This document shows, piece by piece, positions 56,117 through 64,000 of a stretch of 64,000 bases of DNA. Source of the stretch: Burkholderiaceae bacterium (GTDB lineage: Bacteria > Pseudomonadota > Gammaproteobacteria > Burkholderiales > Burkholderiaceae_C); contig JAEUOU010000032.1 of assembly GCA_016790575.1 (NCBI GenBank), forward strand, positions 1 through 64,000. The letters run 5' to 3'. The notes under the pieces are model-generated. The model saw only the letters and a program-made list of their open reading frames with translations, was not told where the DNA came from and searched no databases. The position numbers and the translations under genes are program-made. Position 1 is the stretch's first letter, and every line of letters begins with the position of its first letter.

Positions 56117-57659
56117 GGACGGCGCAGCCGGGCCGGCGGCTGGCGCCTCCACGCGGGCCGCGCCCGACGCCTCGTTCGCCGCCGACGCCACCGCGCTGGC
56201 CTGGCGGGCGCTGGTCTTCACCCCGCGCGTCATCCGGCTCGAAGAAGCCGTGCTGATGGACATCGCCGCCAGCCAGCGGCTGTTTGGCGGCGCCGGCGCC
56301 CTGCTGGCGCGGTTTTTTGAGGAAAAAGAGCCCATACCCAGCGTGATATGGTCTTATGGTGCTACTGAATGGATAGCAATCGGACGCCTGCGCGCGGCCC
56401 CGCTGCAGCCGCTGCAGGCCACCGATCCGGTGGATGCCGCCGAGGGAGGGGAGGGCGCCGCGGCGGTGCCGGCCGCCTGGCCCGCCGTGCCGCCGCCCGA
56501 GGCGCTGCCGCTGGGGGCCTTGAGCGCCGCCCGTCCGCACCTGGCCACACTGGCCGGGCTGGGCTGCCGCAGCTGGGGCGACCTGCGCGCGCTGCCGCGT
56601 GGGGGCGTGGTGCGGCGCTTTGGCGAGCCGCTGCTGGCCGCGCTGGACCAGGCCTTCGGCCTGCGCCCCAGCACGCACGAGTGGATCACCCTGCCCGAGC
56701 AGTTCGACGAGCCGCTGGAGCTGCCGCAGAACGTGGACACCGCCCCGGCGCTGCTGTTCGGCGCACGGCGCCTGCTGGCGCGGCTGCACGCCTGGCTGCG
56801 CGCGCGCCGTCTGGGGCTGCTGGGGCTGGAGCTGGTCTGGCAGATCGACCGCCGCCGCGACCTGCCGCCCGAAGGCCGCCTGCCGGTGCGCACCGCCGTT
56901 CCCACGCTGGACCTGGCCCACATCGAACGGCTGCTGGCCGAGCACCTGGCCCATGTCACGCTGCCCGCGCCGGTGCAGGCGCTGCGCCTGCGCACGCTGG
57001 AGACCGCACCGCTGCCCGGCGACAGCGCCAGCCTGCTGCCCGACCCGCGCCAGGACGGCGACAGCCTGCACGCCCTGGTCGAACGCCTGGGCGCCCGGCT
57101 GGGGGCGCACCAGGTGCAGGCCGTCGAGCCCGTGGCCGACCACCGCCCCGAGCGCATGTTGCGCTGGTTGCCGGTTTCGGAAGCTCCAAAATGGATAGCA
57201 AACAATGACCGGATGACGCTGGGTATCGGCCAAAAAACCATCAAACCGCCGAAAAGGAAGGCCGCCGCGCCCGCGACAGCCCCGTCCGGCCGCCCGCAAC
57301 CCGCCGAAGAGCCGGTGGCCGGCTCACCGCCCGGGCGCCGACAGGCTCCGCCCGAACCGGTGGGGCAGCCGGCACCGCCCGGCGCGCTCTACCCCAGCTG
57401 GCTGCTGGAGCGACCGTTGCGCCTGGTGGTGCAGCGCCACCGGCCGCTCTACCAGGGGCCGCTCACGCTGCTGGTGGGGCCGCAGCGCCTCGAATCGGGC
57501 TGGTGGGACGCCGACGCCACCGGCAGCGCCGCCGCCCCGGCCGCGCTGCGCGACTACTTCATCGCCCGCAGCCCCCAGGCCGGCCTGCTGTGGGTGTTCC
57601 GCGAACGCCTGCCGCAGAGCGCCGAGCCCGGCTGGTACCTGCACGGGCTGTTTGCGTGA
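56079..57659 (+). CDS. imuB: Catalytically inactive Y-family polymerase homologue ImuB
   Basis: Hub of the ImuA-ImuB-DnaE2 mutasome: binds DnaE2 and the beta clamp. The 526-residue product starts MLWIALAS and has the family's LEEAVLMDIAASQRLFGGAGAL and LATLAGLGCRSWGDLRALPRGGVVRRFG. The DxD/E catalytic residues of Y-family polymerases are absent, as expected. Two copies of the dispersed element are in frame: residues about 81-102 (EKEPIPSVIWSYGATEWIAI) and about 369-389 (PKWIANNDRMTLGIGQK), giving a protein longer than usual (about 470-500). A Pro-rich linker follows the second. Confidence 0.9.
   Translation: MLWIALASASPPEDGAAGPAAGASTRAAPDASFAADATALAWRALVFTPRVIRLEEAVLMDIAASQRLFGGAGALLARFFEEKEPIPSVIWSYGATEWIAIGRLRAAPLQPLQATDPVDAAEGGEGAAAVPAAWPAVPPPEALPLGALSAARPHLATLAGLGCRSWGDLRALPRGGVVRRFGEPLLAALDQAFGLRPSTHEWITLPEQFDEPLELPQNVDTAPALLFGARRLLARLHAWLRARRLGLLGLELVWQIDRRRDLPPEGRLPVRTAVPTLDLAHIERLLAEHLAHVTLPAPVQALRLRTLETAPLPGDSASLLPDPRQDGDSLHALVERLGARLGAHQVQAVEPVADHRPERMLRWLPVSEAPKWIANNDRMTLGIGQKTIKPPKRKAAAPATAPSGRPQPAEEPVAGSPPGRRQAPPEPVGQPAPPGALYPSWLLERPLRLVVQRHRPLYQGPLTLLVGPQRLESGWWDADATGSAAAPAALRDYFIARSPQAGLLWVFRERLPQSAEPGWYLHGLFA
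56319..56382 (-). repeat. Dispersed hairpin-core element, copy E (inside imuB, in frame)
   Basis: On the minus strand: TGCTAT, 7-nt loop, GTAGCA, 15-nt spacer, core ACGCTGGGTATGGGCTC (56328-56344). It has the same 34-base arm-to-core distance as copies A, B and G. The gene reads the opposite strand of the element. Confidence 0.75.
57183..57245 (+). repeat. Dispersed hairpin-core element, copy F (inside imuB, in frame)
   Basis: ATAGCA arm, 15-nt spacer AACAATGACCGGATG, core ACGCTGGGTATCGGCCA (57216-57232), A-run tail. The left arm is degenerate. The core is read as Thr-Leu-Gly-Ile-Gly. Confidence 0.72.
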
Positions 57660-57692
57660 GCGGCCCCACCGAACCGTGCCCCCGTTCCGGTC

Positions 57693-60600
57693 ATGTCCTC
57701 GGAATTCCCCGTCCCCGCTGCCGCCTCGCCGCTGCCCGCCTACGCGGAGCTGCACTGCCGCAGCAACTTCAGCTTCCAGATCGGCGCCTCCCATGCCGAG
57801 GAGCTGGTGGAGCGGGCCCATGCGCTGGGCTACAGCGCGCTGGCGGTGACGGACGAATGTTCGGTGGCGGGGCTGGTGCGTGCGCATGGCGAGGCCAGAA
57901 AGCGGGGGCTGAAGCTGATCGCCGGCGCCGAGTTCGTGCTGGAGGACGGCGCCCCGCCGGATGCTGCCGCCGACACCGGCCCGGACGGAGCCGCGGTGCC
58001 CGCCGCCCGCTGGCGCGTCGTTGCCCTGGCGCGGGACCGGCGCGGCTGGGGCCAGCTGTGCAGCTTCATCACCGCCTGCCGCCGCGCCGCGCCCAAGGGG
58101 CACTACCGCGTCGGCTGGGGCGACCTCACCGCCGCCCGGCTGGCGGGGTGCGAGATCCTCCTGGCGCCCGATCGGCTGACGCGAAGCGCTATCACGATGG
58201 AAGCACTCCAGCACCATCTCACGATGGGTAAAAGCCAATTTGGTGCCCATTTCTGGCTCGCGGCCGAGCTGCTGCACGGCCTGGACGACGACCTCTGGCT
58301 GGCGCAGCTGTCAGACGCCTCGGCCGCCACCGGCGTGCCGCTGCTGGCCGCGGGGGACGTGGTCATGCATGTGCGCTCGCGCAAGCTGCTGCACGACGTG
58401 CTCACCGCCGTGCGCCTGGGCGCGCCGGTGGCGCAGTGCGGCTTTGGCCTGCAGCCCAACGCCGAGGCGCACCTGCGCCCCCGGCTGCGCCTGGCCGCGC
58501 TCTACCCGCCCGCGCTGCTGGCCGCCACGCTCACCGTGGCCGGGCGCTGCACCTTCAGCCTGGACGAGTTGCGTTACGAATACCCGCGCGAAACCCTGCT
58601 GCCCGGCTGCACCCCGGCCCAGACCCTGCGCCGCCACACCTGGGACGGCGCCGCCCACCGCTACCCCGGCGGCATTCCGGCCGGGGTGCAGCAGCAGGTG
58701 GAGCACGAACTGGCGCTGATCGCCGAGCTGAAATACGAGATGTATTTCCTCACCGTGCACGACCTGGTGGTCTTTGCCCGCAGCCGCGCCATCCTGTGCC
58801 AGGGGCGCGGCTCGGCGGCCAACTCGGCCGTGTGCTACTGCCTGGGCATCACCGAGGTGGACCCGTCGCGCATGAGTGTGCTGTTCGAGCGCTTCATCTC
58901 GCGCGAGCGCAACGAGCCGCCCGACATCGACGTCGACTTCGAGCACCAGCGGCGCGAAGAAGTCATCCAGTACCTGTATGCCAAATACGGGCGCGAGCGC
59001 GCCGCGCTGGCCGCCACCGTCATCAGCTGGCGCCCGCGCAGCGCGCTGCGCGACGCCGGCCGCGCGCTGGGCATCGCGCCCGCCTGGGTGGACCGCCTGG
59101 CCAAGGAGCATTTCTGGTTCGACGGCAGCGCCGCCGGCCGCCAGCGTCTGGTCGACGCCGGGCTCGATCCCGACGACTGGCGCCTGCTGCAGTGGCTGGA
59201 GGTGGCCGCGCGGCTGATCGGTTTTCCGCGCCACCTCAGCCAGCACGTGGGCGGCTTCGTGCTCACCCAGGGGCCCCTCACCCGCCTGGTGCCGGTGGAA
59301 AACGCCGCCATGGACGGCCGCACCGTCATCCAGTGGGACAAGGACGACCTGGACGCCGTCGGCCTGCTCAAGGTGGACGTGCTCGCCTTGGGCATGCTCA
59401 GCGCCATCCGCCGCTGCCTGGCGCTGGTGGGCCAGCGCCACGGCGCCACCTGGCAGCTGCAGGACATCCCCGCCGACGACACCCCCACCTGGGACATGAT
59501 CTGCGCCGCCGACACCGTGGGGGTGTTCCAGATCGAAAGCCGCGCGCAGATGAGCATGCTGCCGCGCCTGCGCCCCCGCTGCTTCTACGACCTGGTGATC
59601 GAAGTCGCCATCGTGCGCCCCGGCCCCATCCAGGGCGGCATGGTCCACCCCTACCTGCGCCGCCGCCAGGGCCTGGAGCCGGCCGAGCTGCCCAGCCCCG
59701 CGCTGCAGGAAGCGCTGGGCCGCACCCTGGGTGTGCCCATCTTCCAGGAGCAGGTGATGCAGATCGCCATGCTGGCCGCCGGTTTCAGTGCCGACGAAGC
59801 CGACAGCCTGCGCCGCGCCATGGCCGCCTGGAAACGCAAGGGCGGCGTGCAGAAATTCCACGACCGCATCGTCAGCGGCATGACGGCGCGCGGCTACAGC
59901 ACCGAATTCGCCCAGGCCATCTTCCGCCAGATCCAGGGCTTCGGTGAATACGGCTTCCCCGAAAGCCACGCCGCCAGCTTCGCGCTGCTGGTCTGGGCCA
60001 GCTGCTGGCTCAAACGGCACGAGCCGGCGTGCTTCCTCGCCGCCATGCTCGACAGCCAGCCGCTGGGCTTCTACAGCCCCAGCCAGCTGGTGCAGGACGC
60101 CCGCCGCCACGGCGTCACCGTCCACCCGGTGTGTGTGCTGGCCAGCGACTGGCTCTGCACCCTGGAGCCCCCCGCCGCCGAAAGGCCGCTCCCAGCCGTT
60201 CGCCCTGAGCCTGTCGAAGGGCCACCCTCCACCGTTCGCCCTGAGTCGTTCGAAGGGCCGCTCGTGAAAACGCTCCCCGGGCTCGCCGAAAGCCCACCAT
60301 TGACCGTTCGCCCTGAGCCTGTCGAAGGGCCCGCCACCTGGGGCCATGGCCACCCGGCCGTGCGGCTGGGCCTGCGGCAGGTGCACGGTCTGCCCGAAGC
60401 CGCCGCCCGCCGCATCACCGCCGCCCGCGCGGACGCCCCCTTCACCACCGTGGAAGACCTGGCCCAGCGCGCCGGGCTGGACGCCGGCGACCTCAAGGCC
60501 CTGGCAGCCGCCGACGCGCTGGCGGCCCTGGGCGGCCACCGCCGCCAGCAGGTGTGGGATGCCTCGGCCCTGCACCGCGCCCCGGCGCTGCTGCGCGCCG

Positions 60601-61079
60601 CCCCCACCCACGAAGACTGGCTGGACCTGCCCGAGGCCCCCGAAGGCGAAGCCATCGTGCACGACTACGCCGCCACCGGCCTGACGCTGCGCCGCCACCC
60701 GCTGGCGCTGCTGCGCCCGCGCCTGGCCGCACTGCGCCTGCAAACCGCCGCCGCGCTGCAGGCCGCCCCCGACGGCCGCCTGGTGCGGGCCTGCGGCATC
60801 GTCACCGTGCGCCAGCAGCCCGGCACCGCCAAAGGCGTGGTCTTTGTCACGCTGGAAGACGAAACCGGCACCGTCAACGTCATCGTCTGGAAAGCCCTGC
60901 GCGAGCGTTTCCGCCGCGACCTGCTGCACGCCCGCCTGCTGGCCGTGCACGGCACCTGGCAGCGCGACGAAGCCACCGGCGGCCAGGTCCGTCACCTGAT
61001 CGCCGGCTACCTGAAAGACCTGACGCCGCTGCTGGGCCGGCTGGCGGACGCGGGCATGGGAAGCCGGGATTTCCGGTGA
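57693..61079 (+). CDS. dnaE2: Error-prone DNA polymerase DnaE2
   Basis: Alternative C-family replicase for SOS translesion synthesis. The 1,128 residues have a PHP domain (ELHCRSNFSF...ALAVTDE), the catalytic aspartate motif PPDIDVDFEHQRREEVIQYLY (D411, D413, D415), FQEQVMQIAMLAAGFSADEADSLRRAMAAWK, a helix-hairpin-helix region and a C-terminal OB-fold (GIVTVRQQPGTAKGVVFVTLEDETGTVNVIVW). It is longer than usual (about 1,020-1,060): residues about 165-187 come from dispersed element copy G, and about 835-880 hold three VRPEPVEGP-type repeats. It follows imuB by 33 bases in an SOS operon. Confidence 0.95.
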   Translation: MSSEFPVPAAASPLPAYAELHCRSNFSFQIGASHAEELVERAHALGYSALAVTDECSVAGLVRAHGEARKRGLKLIAGAEFVLEDGAPPDAAADTGPDGAAVPAARWRVVALARDRRGWGQLCSFITACRRAAPKGHYRVGWGDLTAARLAGCEILLAPDRLTRSAITMEALQHHLTMGKSQFGAHFWLAAELLHGLDDDLWLAQLSDASAATGVPLLAAGDVVMHVRSRKLLHDVLTAVRLGAPVAQCGFGLQPNAEAHLRPRLRLAALYPPALLAATLTVAGRCTFSLDELRYEYPRETLLPGCTPAQTLRRHTWDGAAHRYPGGIPAGVQQQVEHELALIAELKYEMYFLTVHDLVVFARSRAILCQGRGSAANSAVCYCLGITEVDPSRMSVLFERFISRERNEPPDIDVDFEHQRREEVIQYLYAKYGRERAALAATVISWRPRSALRDAGRALGIAPAWVDRLAKEHFWFDGSAAGRQRLVDAGLDPDDWRLLQWLEVAARLIGFPRHLSQHVGGFVLTQGPLTRLVPVENAAMDGRTVIQWDKDDLDAVGLLKVDVLALGMLSAIRRCLALVGQRHGATWQLQDIPADDTPTWDMICAADTVGVFQIESRAQMSMLPRLRPRCFYDLVIEVAIVRPGPIQGGMVHPYLRRRQGLEPAELPSPALQEALGRTLGVPIFQEQVMQIAMLAAGFSADEADSLRRAMAAWKRKGGVQKFHDRIVSGMTARGYSTEFAQAIFRQIQGFGEYGFPESHAASFALLVWASCWLKRHEPACFLAAMLDSQPLGFYSPSQLVQDARRHGVTVHPVCVLASDWLCTLEPPAAERPLPAVRPEPVEGPPSTVRPESFEGPLVKTLPGLAESPPLTVRPEPVEGPATWGHGHPAVRLGLRQVHGLPEAAARRITAARADAPFTTVEDLAQRAGLDAGDLKALAAADALAALGGHRRQQVWDASALHRAPALLRAAPTHEDWLDLPEAPEGEAIVHDYAATGLTLRRHPLALLRPRLAALRLQTAAALQAAPDGRLVRACGIVTVRQQPGTAKGVVFVTLEDETGTVNVIVWKALRERFRRDLLHARLLAVHGTWQRDEATGGQVRHLIAGYLKDLTPLLGRLADAGMGSRDFR
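58187..58252 (+). repeat. Dispersed hairpin-core element, copy G (inside dnaE2, in frame)
   Basis: CGCTAT, 7-nt, GAAGCA, 15-nt spacer CTCCAGCACCATCTC, core ACGATGGGTAAAAGCCA (58220-58237). Arm-to-core distance is again 34 bases. The core is read as Thr-Met-Gly-Lys-Ser, the same frame as copies B and F. Confidence 0.72.
60197..60331 (+). repeat. Three in-frame copies of a VRPEPVEGP-coding repeat inside dnaE2
   Basis: Near-identical 27-base units at 60197-60223, 60233-60259 and 60305-60331, sharing CGTTCGCCCTGAG and GAAGGGCC, spaced 36 and 72 bases (multiples of three). They are read as VRPEPVEGP, VRPESFEGP and VRPEPVEGP. This resembles a REP-like repeat common in proteobacteria. Confidence 0.9.
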
Positions 61080-61130
61080 GGGGCGGGCGCGGGACCGGGT
61101 CGTGAGCGGGGTGCCCCCCGGCGCCGTTGC

Positions 61131-61601
61131 TCAGGTCATCAGCACCGCCGCGGCGATGATCAGCGCACCGAGGGCCAGGTTCACGCTCACCCCGGTGCGT
61201 ATGCTGCCCAGTGCGGCGGCGCCGGCGGGCCAGTCCTGCGCGGCGGTGGCGCGGGTCAGGCGCTTGAACAGGGCGAAACGGATGTGGCCGAAGATGGCCA
61301 TCATCACCAGGCCCAGCACGGACATGATCATCCAGTCCAGCGGCATGGCAAAGCTCAGGCCGGCCTGCACCGAGTCTTTGGCCACGCGGCCGATCATCCA
61401 CAGGCCGGTGACCAGCACCACGCCGATACACACCAGCACCGCCGCAAAAAAGCGCTGCAGCGCCGCGTGCATCAGCGGCACGCGCTGCGGCGGCGGCAAC
61501 TGCAGCGCCGCCGGACGCAGAAAAAAGTGGGCGAACACCATGCCGCCGATCCAGACCACAATGGCCAGGACATGCAGCAGTTTGAGGCTTGCGTAGAACA
61601 T
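61131..61601 (-). CDS. CopD-family integral membrane protein
   Basis: Small membrane protein, 156 residues with four hydrophobic segments; MFYASLKLLHVLAIVVWIGGMVFAHFFLRPAAL at the N-terminus is typical of the CopD/YedZ-like copper-resistance family, with conserved His and Trp in LLHVLAIVVWIGGM. Function in copper handling is not established for such stand-alone proteins. GGGAAG precedes the ATG at 61601 by six bases. It converges on dnaE2 with 51 bases between stops. A strong 14-bp inverted repeat lies 43-78 bases upstream of its start. Confidence 0.82.
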   Translation of the reverse strand: MFYASLKLLHVLAIVVWIGGMVFAHFFLRPAALQLPPPQRVPLMHAALQRFFAAVLVCIGVVLVTGLWMIGRVAKDSVQAGLSFAMPLDWMIMSVLGLVMMAIFGHIRFALFKRLTRATAAQDWPAGAAALGSIRTGVSVNLALGALIIAAAVLMT

Positions 61602-61643
61602 CACAACTTCCCGGTCGGTAAGTGGCGCACGCGGCGCCGGGCA

Positions 61644-61679
61644 ACATCGCACAGCGCGCGGTGGGGCGCTGTGCGATGT
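61644..61679. repeat. Perfect 14-bp inverted repeat upstream of the CopD-like gene
   Basis: ACATCGCACAGCGC and GCGCTGTGCGATGT around an 8-base loop (GCGGTGGG). No T-run follows on either strand, so an operator or leader-RNA hairpin is as likely as a terminator. Confidence 0.75.
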
Positions 61680-61779
61680 GCATGATGCATGAGAAGCCAA
61701 GCGCCCGCGTCGGTCAAGGCTTTGCGCGCGTACCGCAGCTGTCAGGGCGCCCTCCGCCGGGGCGTACAGACAGATTTTC

Positions 61780-61842
61780 GGTGAAAAGTGCCGATACCCA
61801 TCGTAAAATGGTCATATATAGCTATGAATAGCGTAGTATTTC
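61780..61842 (-). repeat. Dispersed hairpin-core element, copy H (intergenic)
   Basis: On the minus strand: TACTAC and ATAGCT arms, 15-nt spacer ending GACCATTTT, core ACGATGGGTATCGGCAC (61788-61804). Lies about 65 bases upstream of the YhhN-type start. Confidence 0.7.
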
Positions 61843-61908
61843 GCATGCTGGCGAATCGCCTGTCCCTGGCGTGTGTACCGTCGCTTTTCCGCTGAATCCT
61901 TGCCCGCC

Positions 61909-62568
61909 ATGTTCCAGCCACTGCCTGTTGTCCTGACCGCCGTTTGCCTGTTGGCCGTGTGTGCGCTGCTGGTGGCAGACCGGTTCGACCACCCGCCGGG
62001 GCGCGTGGTGGGCAAACTCGCCGCCAGTACCGCGTTTGTCGCGGTCGCCTTGGCCTTGGGCGCATACCGGGGTCTGTACGGACAGCTGATTCTGGGCGCC
62101 CTGCTTCTGGGCTGGCTGGGCGACGCCTTTCTGCTGTCGCGCGCCGCCAAGGCTTTTCTCGGCGGGCTCGCCGCATTTTTGCTGTCGCACCTGCTCTTTG
62201 CGGGCGCATTCATGACAGCCGGGGTGTCCACGGGCGCCATGGGTGTGGCGGCGGTGCTGGCGGTGCTGTTCGGTGCCGGGGTGCTGCGCTGGTTGCTGCC
62301 GCATGTGCCGGGGGAGATGCGGTTGCCAGTGCTCGCCTATGTCGCCGTGATCTTGCTGATGTGCATCGCCGCGGCCGGGCATGCGGCGGCGTCGGGTCGC
62401 TGGGCGGTGCTGGCGGGGGCGGTGCTGTTCACCGCATCCGACCTGTCGGTGGCGCGCGACCGCTTTGTGCAGCCGGCGTTTGTCAACCGGCTGTGGGGCT
62501 GGCCCACGTATTTTGCGGCGCAGCTGGTTCTGGCCTGGACGGTCGCCACGGCGCCCTCCCTGGGCTGA
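61909..62568 (+). CDS. YhhN-family (lysoplasmalogenase-like) membrane protein
   Basis: Membrane protein of 219 residues with about eight hydrophobic segments, matching the YhhN/TMEM86 family: GALLLGWLGDAFLL, FLLSHLLFAGAF and GAVLFTASDLSVARDRFVQP are its conserved motifs with the acidic residues implicated in catalysis. Animal homologues hydrolyse lysoplasmalogen; the bacterial substrate is uncertain. ATG at 61909 chosen; a GTG at 61873 is in frame. Confidence 0.85.
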   Translation: MFQPLPVVLTAVCLLAVCALLVADRFDHPPGRVVGKLAASTAFVAVALALGAYRGLYGQLILGALLLGWLGDAFLLSRAAKAFLGGLAAFLLSHLLFAGAFMTAGVSTGAMGVAAVLAVLFGAGVLRWLLPHVPGEMRLPVLAYVAVILLMCIAAAGHAAASGRWAVLAGAVLFTASDLSVARDRFVQPAFVNRLWGWPTYFAAQLVLAWTVATAPSLG

Positions 62569-62597
62569 GCGCCTCGCTCCGCAGCCGTCCCGGGCGG

Positions 62598-62615
62598 CTG
62601 TCATCAATGTTTCAT
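62598..62615 (+). promoter_or_regulatory. Possible Pho box
   Basis: CTGTCAT, four bases, GTTTCAT: first half identical and second half five of seven to the PhoB repeat (CTGTCAT-N4-CTGTCAT). It lies about 75 bases before the choice-of-anchor-I gene. Confidence 0.4.
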
Positions 62616-62687
62616 CGGTTTTGCGTACGGTGCAGGGCTGGTTGTCACACCATCGCCCCCCTCACGCTCCCTCACGCTTGCTCACCG

Positions 62688-64000
62688 ATGAAAACCCTGC
62701 ACCGTCCTTTCCCGTCCCTTTTTTCGGCCCTGATGGCCGGCCTGGTTCTTTCCCTGGGTACGCTTGCCGCCTGCGGCGGCGGCGATGACCCGTTGCCGCA
62801 AGAGCCGACCCCGGTGTCGTTGACGCTCAAGAAACTGGGCGGCTACGAGACCGGAACCCTGGCGGCCGCCGAAATCAGTGCCTATGATGAACTTAGCCGT
62901 CGCCTGTTTGTCGTCAACGGCGCCCTGGGCACCGTGGACGTGCTGGACCTGAGCAAACCCGAGGCCCCGGCCAAGCTGGGCACCATCACCGTGAGCGACA
63001 TCGGCGGCGCCGTCAACAGTGTGGCCACCCACGACGGACTGGTGGCGCTGGCGGTGGAAGCCAACCCCAAGACCAGCCCTGGCAAGGTGGCGTTCTATGA
63101 CGCCCGCACCTTGACCCGCCTTGCGGTGGTGCCCGTCGGCGCCTTGCCGGACATGCTTGTTTTCACCCCCGACGGCAAACAGGTGCTGACGGCCAACGAA
63201 GGTGAGCCCAACAGTTACGGCGCAGCCGATTCGGTGGACCCCGAGGGCTCTGTCAGTATCGTCACCGTCAACCGCAGCGGCGCCGGTGTCTCGCCGACCG
63301 TCGCAACAGCCGATTTCCGCGCCTTCAACAGTCAGGCCGACGCGCTGCGCACCGCCGGCGTGCGCATCTATGGCCCGGGCGCGACCGTGGCGCAGGACCT
63401 GGAGCCCGAGTACATCACCGTCTCTGCCGACGGCAAGATTGCCTGGGTGACGCTGCAGGAAAACAACGCGATCGCCACGGTGGACATCGCGGCGGCCAAA
63501 GTCACGGCGATTCATCCGCTCGGCCTCAAGGACCACAATGTTGCCGGCGCCGGCCTGGACCCGAGCGACGAAGACGGCGGAACCAACACCAACAGCGGCA
63601 CCCCGACGATCAAGATCGGGCCCTGGCCAGTCCGGGGCATGTACATGCCCGACGCCATTGCCAGCTACCAGGTTGGCGGCAAGCAGTACCTGCTGACCGC
63701 CAACGAAGGCGACGCCCGTACCGACTGGCCCGGTTTCAACGAAGAAGTGCGTGTGCGCGCCCACTGCGACAAAGGGCTTGACCCTGCGGTGTTCCCCGGC
63801 GCGACCGGTACGGCCGCCGACCCGCTGCTGTTCGATTCCAATCTGGGCCGCCTGCGGATCACCGCCAACCCCAATGGCGGCGACAGCGGCAAGAATGCCG
63901 CAGGCCAATGCACCAGGTTGTGGGCCTATGGCGCGCGCTCCTTCACGATCTGGGAAGCTGGCGCGAATGGGTTGACCCGCGTGTTCGATTCGGGCGACGA
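62688..64000 (+). CDS. Choice-of-anchor I family lipoprotein (partial, 3' end outside window)
   Basis: Secreted, probably lipid-anchored protein. The first residues (MKTLHRPFPSLFSALMAGLVLSLGTLAACGGG) form a lipoprotein signal with lipobox LAAC. The following beta-propeller-like sequence (GYETGTLAAAEISAYDELSRRLFVVNG, LTANEGEPNSYG, EYITVSADGKIAWVTLQENNAIAT, YMPDAIASYQ, YLLTANEGDAR) marks the choice-of-anchor I family, in which some members are annotated as phosphatase-like. The frame stays open to base 64000. No clear ribosome binding site: the 30 bases before the ATG are three degenerate 10-base CCTCACGCTC-like repeats. Confidence 0.85.
   Translation, partial: MKTLHRPFPSLFSALMAGLVLSLGTLAACGGGDDPLPQEPTPVSLTLKKLGGYETGTLAAAEISAYDELSRRLFVVNGALGTVDVLDLSKPEAPAKLGTITVSDIGGAVNSVATHDGLVALAVEANPKTSPGKVAFYDARTLTRLAVVPVGALPDMLVFTPDGKQVLTANEGEPNSYGAADSVDPEGSVSIVTVNRSGAGVSPTVATADFRAFNSQADALRTAGVRIYGPGATVAQDLEPEYITVSADGKIAWVTLQENNAIATVDIAAAKVTAIHPLGLKDHNVAGAGLDPSDEDGGTNTNSGTPTIKIGPWPVRGMYMPDAIASYQVGGKQYLLTANEGDARTDWPGFNEEVRVRAHCDKGLDPAVFPGATGTAADPLLFDSNLGRLRITANPNGGDSGKNAAGQCTRLWAYGARSFTIWEAGANGLTRVFDSGD

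Larger units (their letters stand above)
61602..61908. other. Intergenic region between copD-like and yhhN-like genes
   Basis: This 307-base stretch without a gene contains the 14-bp inverted repeat (61644-61679), the direct repeat GCATGATGCAT just beyond it, dispersed element copy H (61780-61842) and the ribosome-binding context of the YhhN-type gene. Confidence 0.7.

Noticed and set aside
58311-60995. Open frame of 894 codons opposite dnaE2
   Set aside because: Antisense shadow; Gly/Gln-rich composition, no domain.

Overview
The window is GC-rich, gene-dense DNA of a betaproteobacterium, most likely of the family Comamonadaceae. The family call rests on the porin (signal peptide followed by SSVTLYG), the HrcA/CIRCE-controlled groESL, the LexA-controlled imuA-imuB-dnaE2 cassette, a cobalamin-dependent ribonucleotide reductase and a HexR-tal-pgi cluster. 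Genus and species cannot be read from the sequence. I see no rRNA, tRNA, CRISPR array, transposase or prophage gene.

Layout. (1) 1-7912: narGHJI nitrate reductase (narG cut by the window edge), then a PpiC-type prolyl isomerase and a beta-carbonic anhydrase, in one tightly overlapping run. (2) 8064-11903: nrdJ, a YdjA-like nitroreductase and queC, also overlapping. (3) 11979-20679, minus strand: a two-partner secretion locus transcribed tpsA, an exported double-FecR-domain protein, tpsB. (4) 20816-32628: a type II secretion cluster transcribed leftwards as gspG-H-I-J-K-L-M-N-D-E-F and ending in a 5'-nucleotidase; gspC is divergent. (5) 32658-36999: an uncharacterised protein, ilvA, a YhfA/OsmC-like protein and a porin. 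(6) 37224-45820: a peptide-type ABC transporter with two binding proteins, two permeases, two ATPases and an M20 amidohydrolase. (7) 45972-49472: hexR divergent from tal-pgi, with a HexR-like operator between them. (8) 49653-51637: groES-groEL behind a CIRCE element. (9) 51812-61079: the helicase DinG, an isoprenylcysteine-methyltransferase-like membrane protein, and imuA-imuB-dnaE2 behind a near-ideal LexA box. (10) 61131-64000: a CopD-like membrane protein, a YhhN-type lysoplasmalogenase homologue and the start of a choice-of-anchor-I lipoprotein with a possible Pho box.

The main unexplained signal is a family of eight short (about 60 bp) dispersed elements with one architecture: a 6-nt arm, 7-nt loop, 6-nt arm, 15-nt spacer, then a core close to CGCTGGGTATTGGCC. 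Four copies lie in frame inside genes (gspF, imuB twice, dnaE2), two carry the stop codons of queC and pgi, and two are intergenic. dnaE2 also carries three in-frame copies of a second repeat encoding VRPEPVEGP-like peptides. The TpsA-FecR-TpsB operon is the other part of the window that looks under-described.

Start codons were chosen by ribosome binding site, coupling to the upstream stop codon, and family length. All functional names come from motif recognition in the translated sequence; no database search was run.
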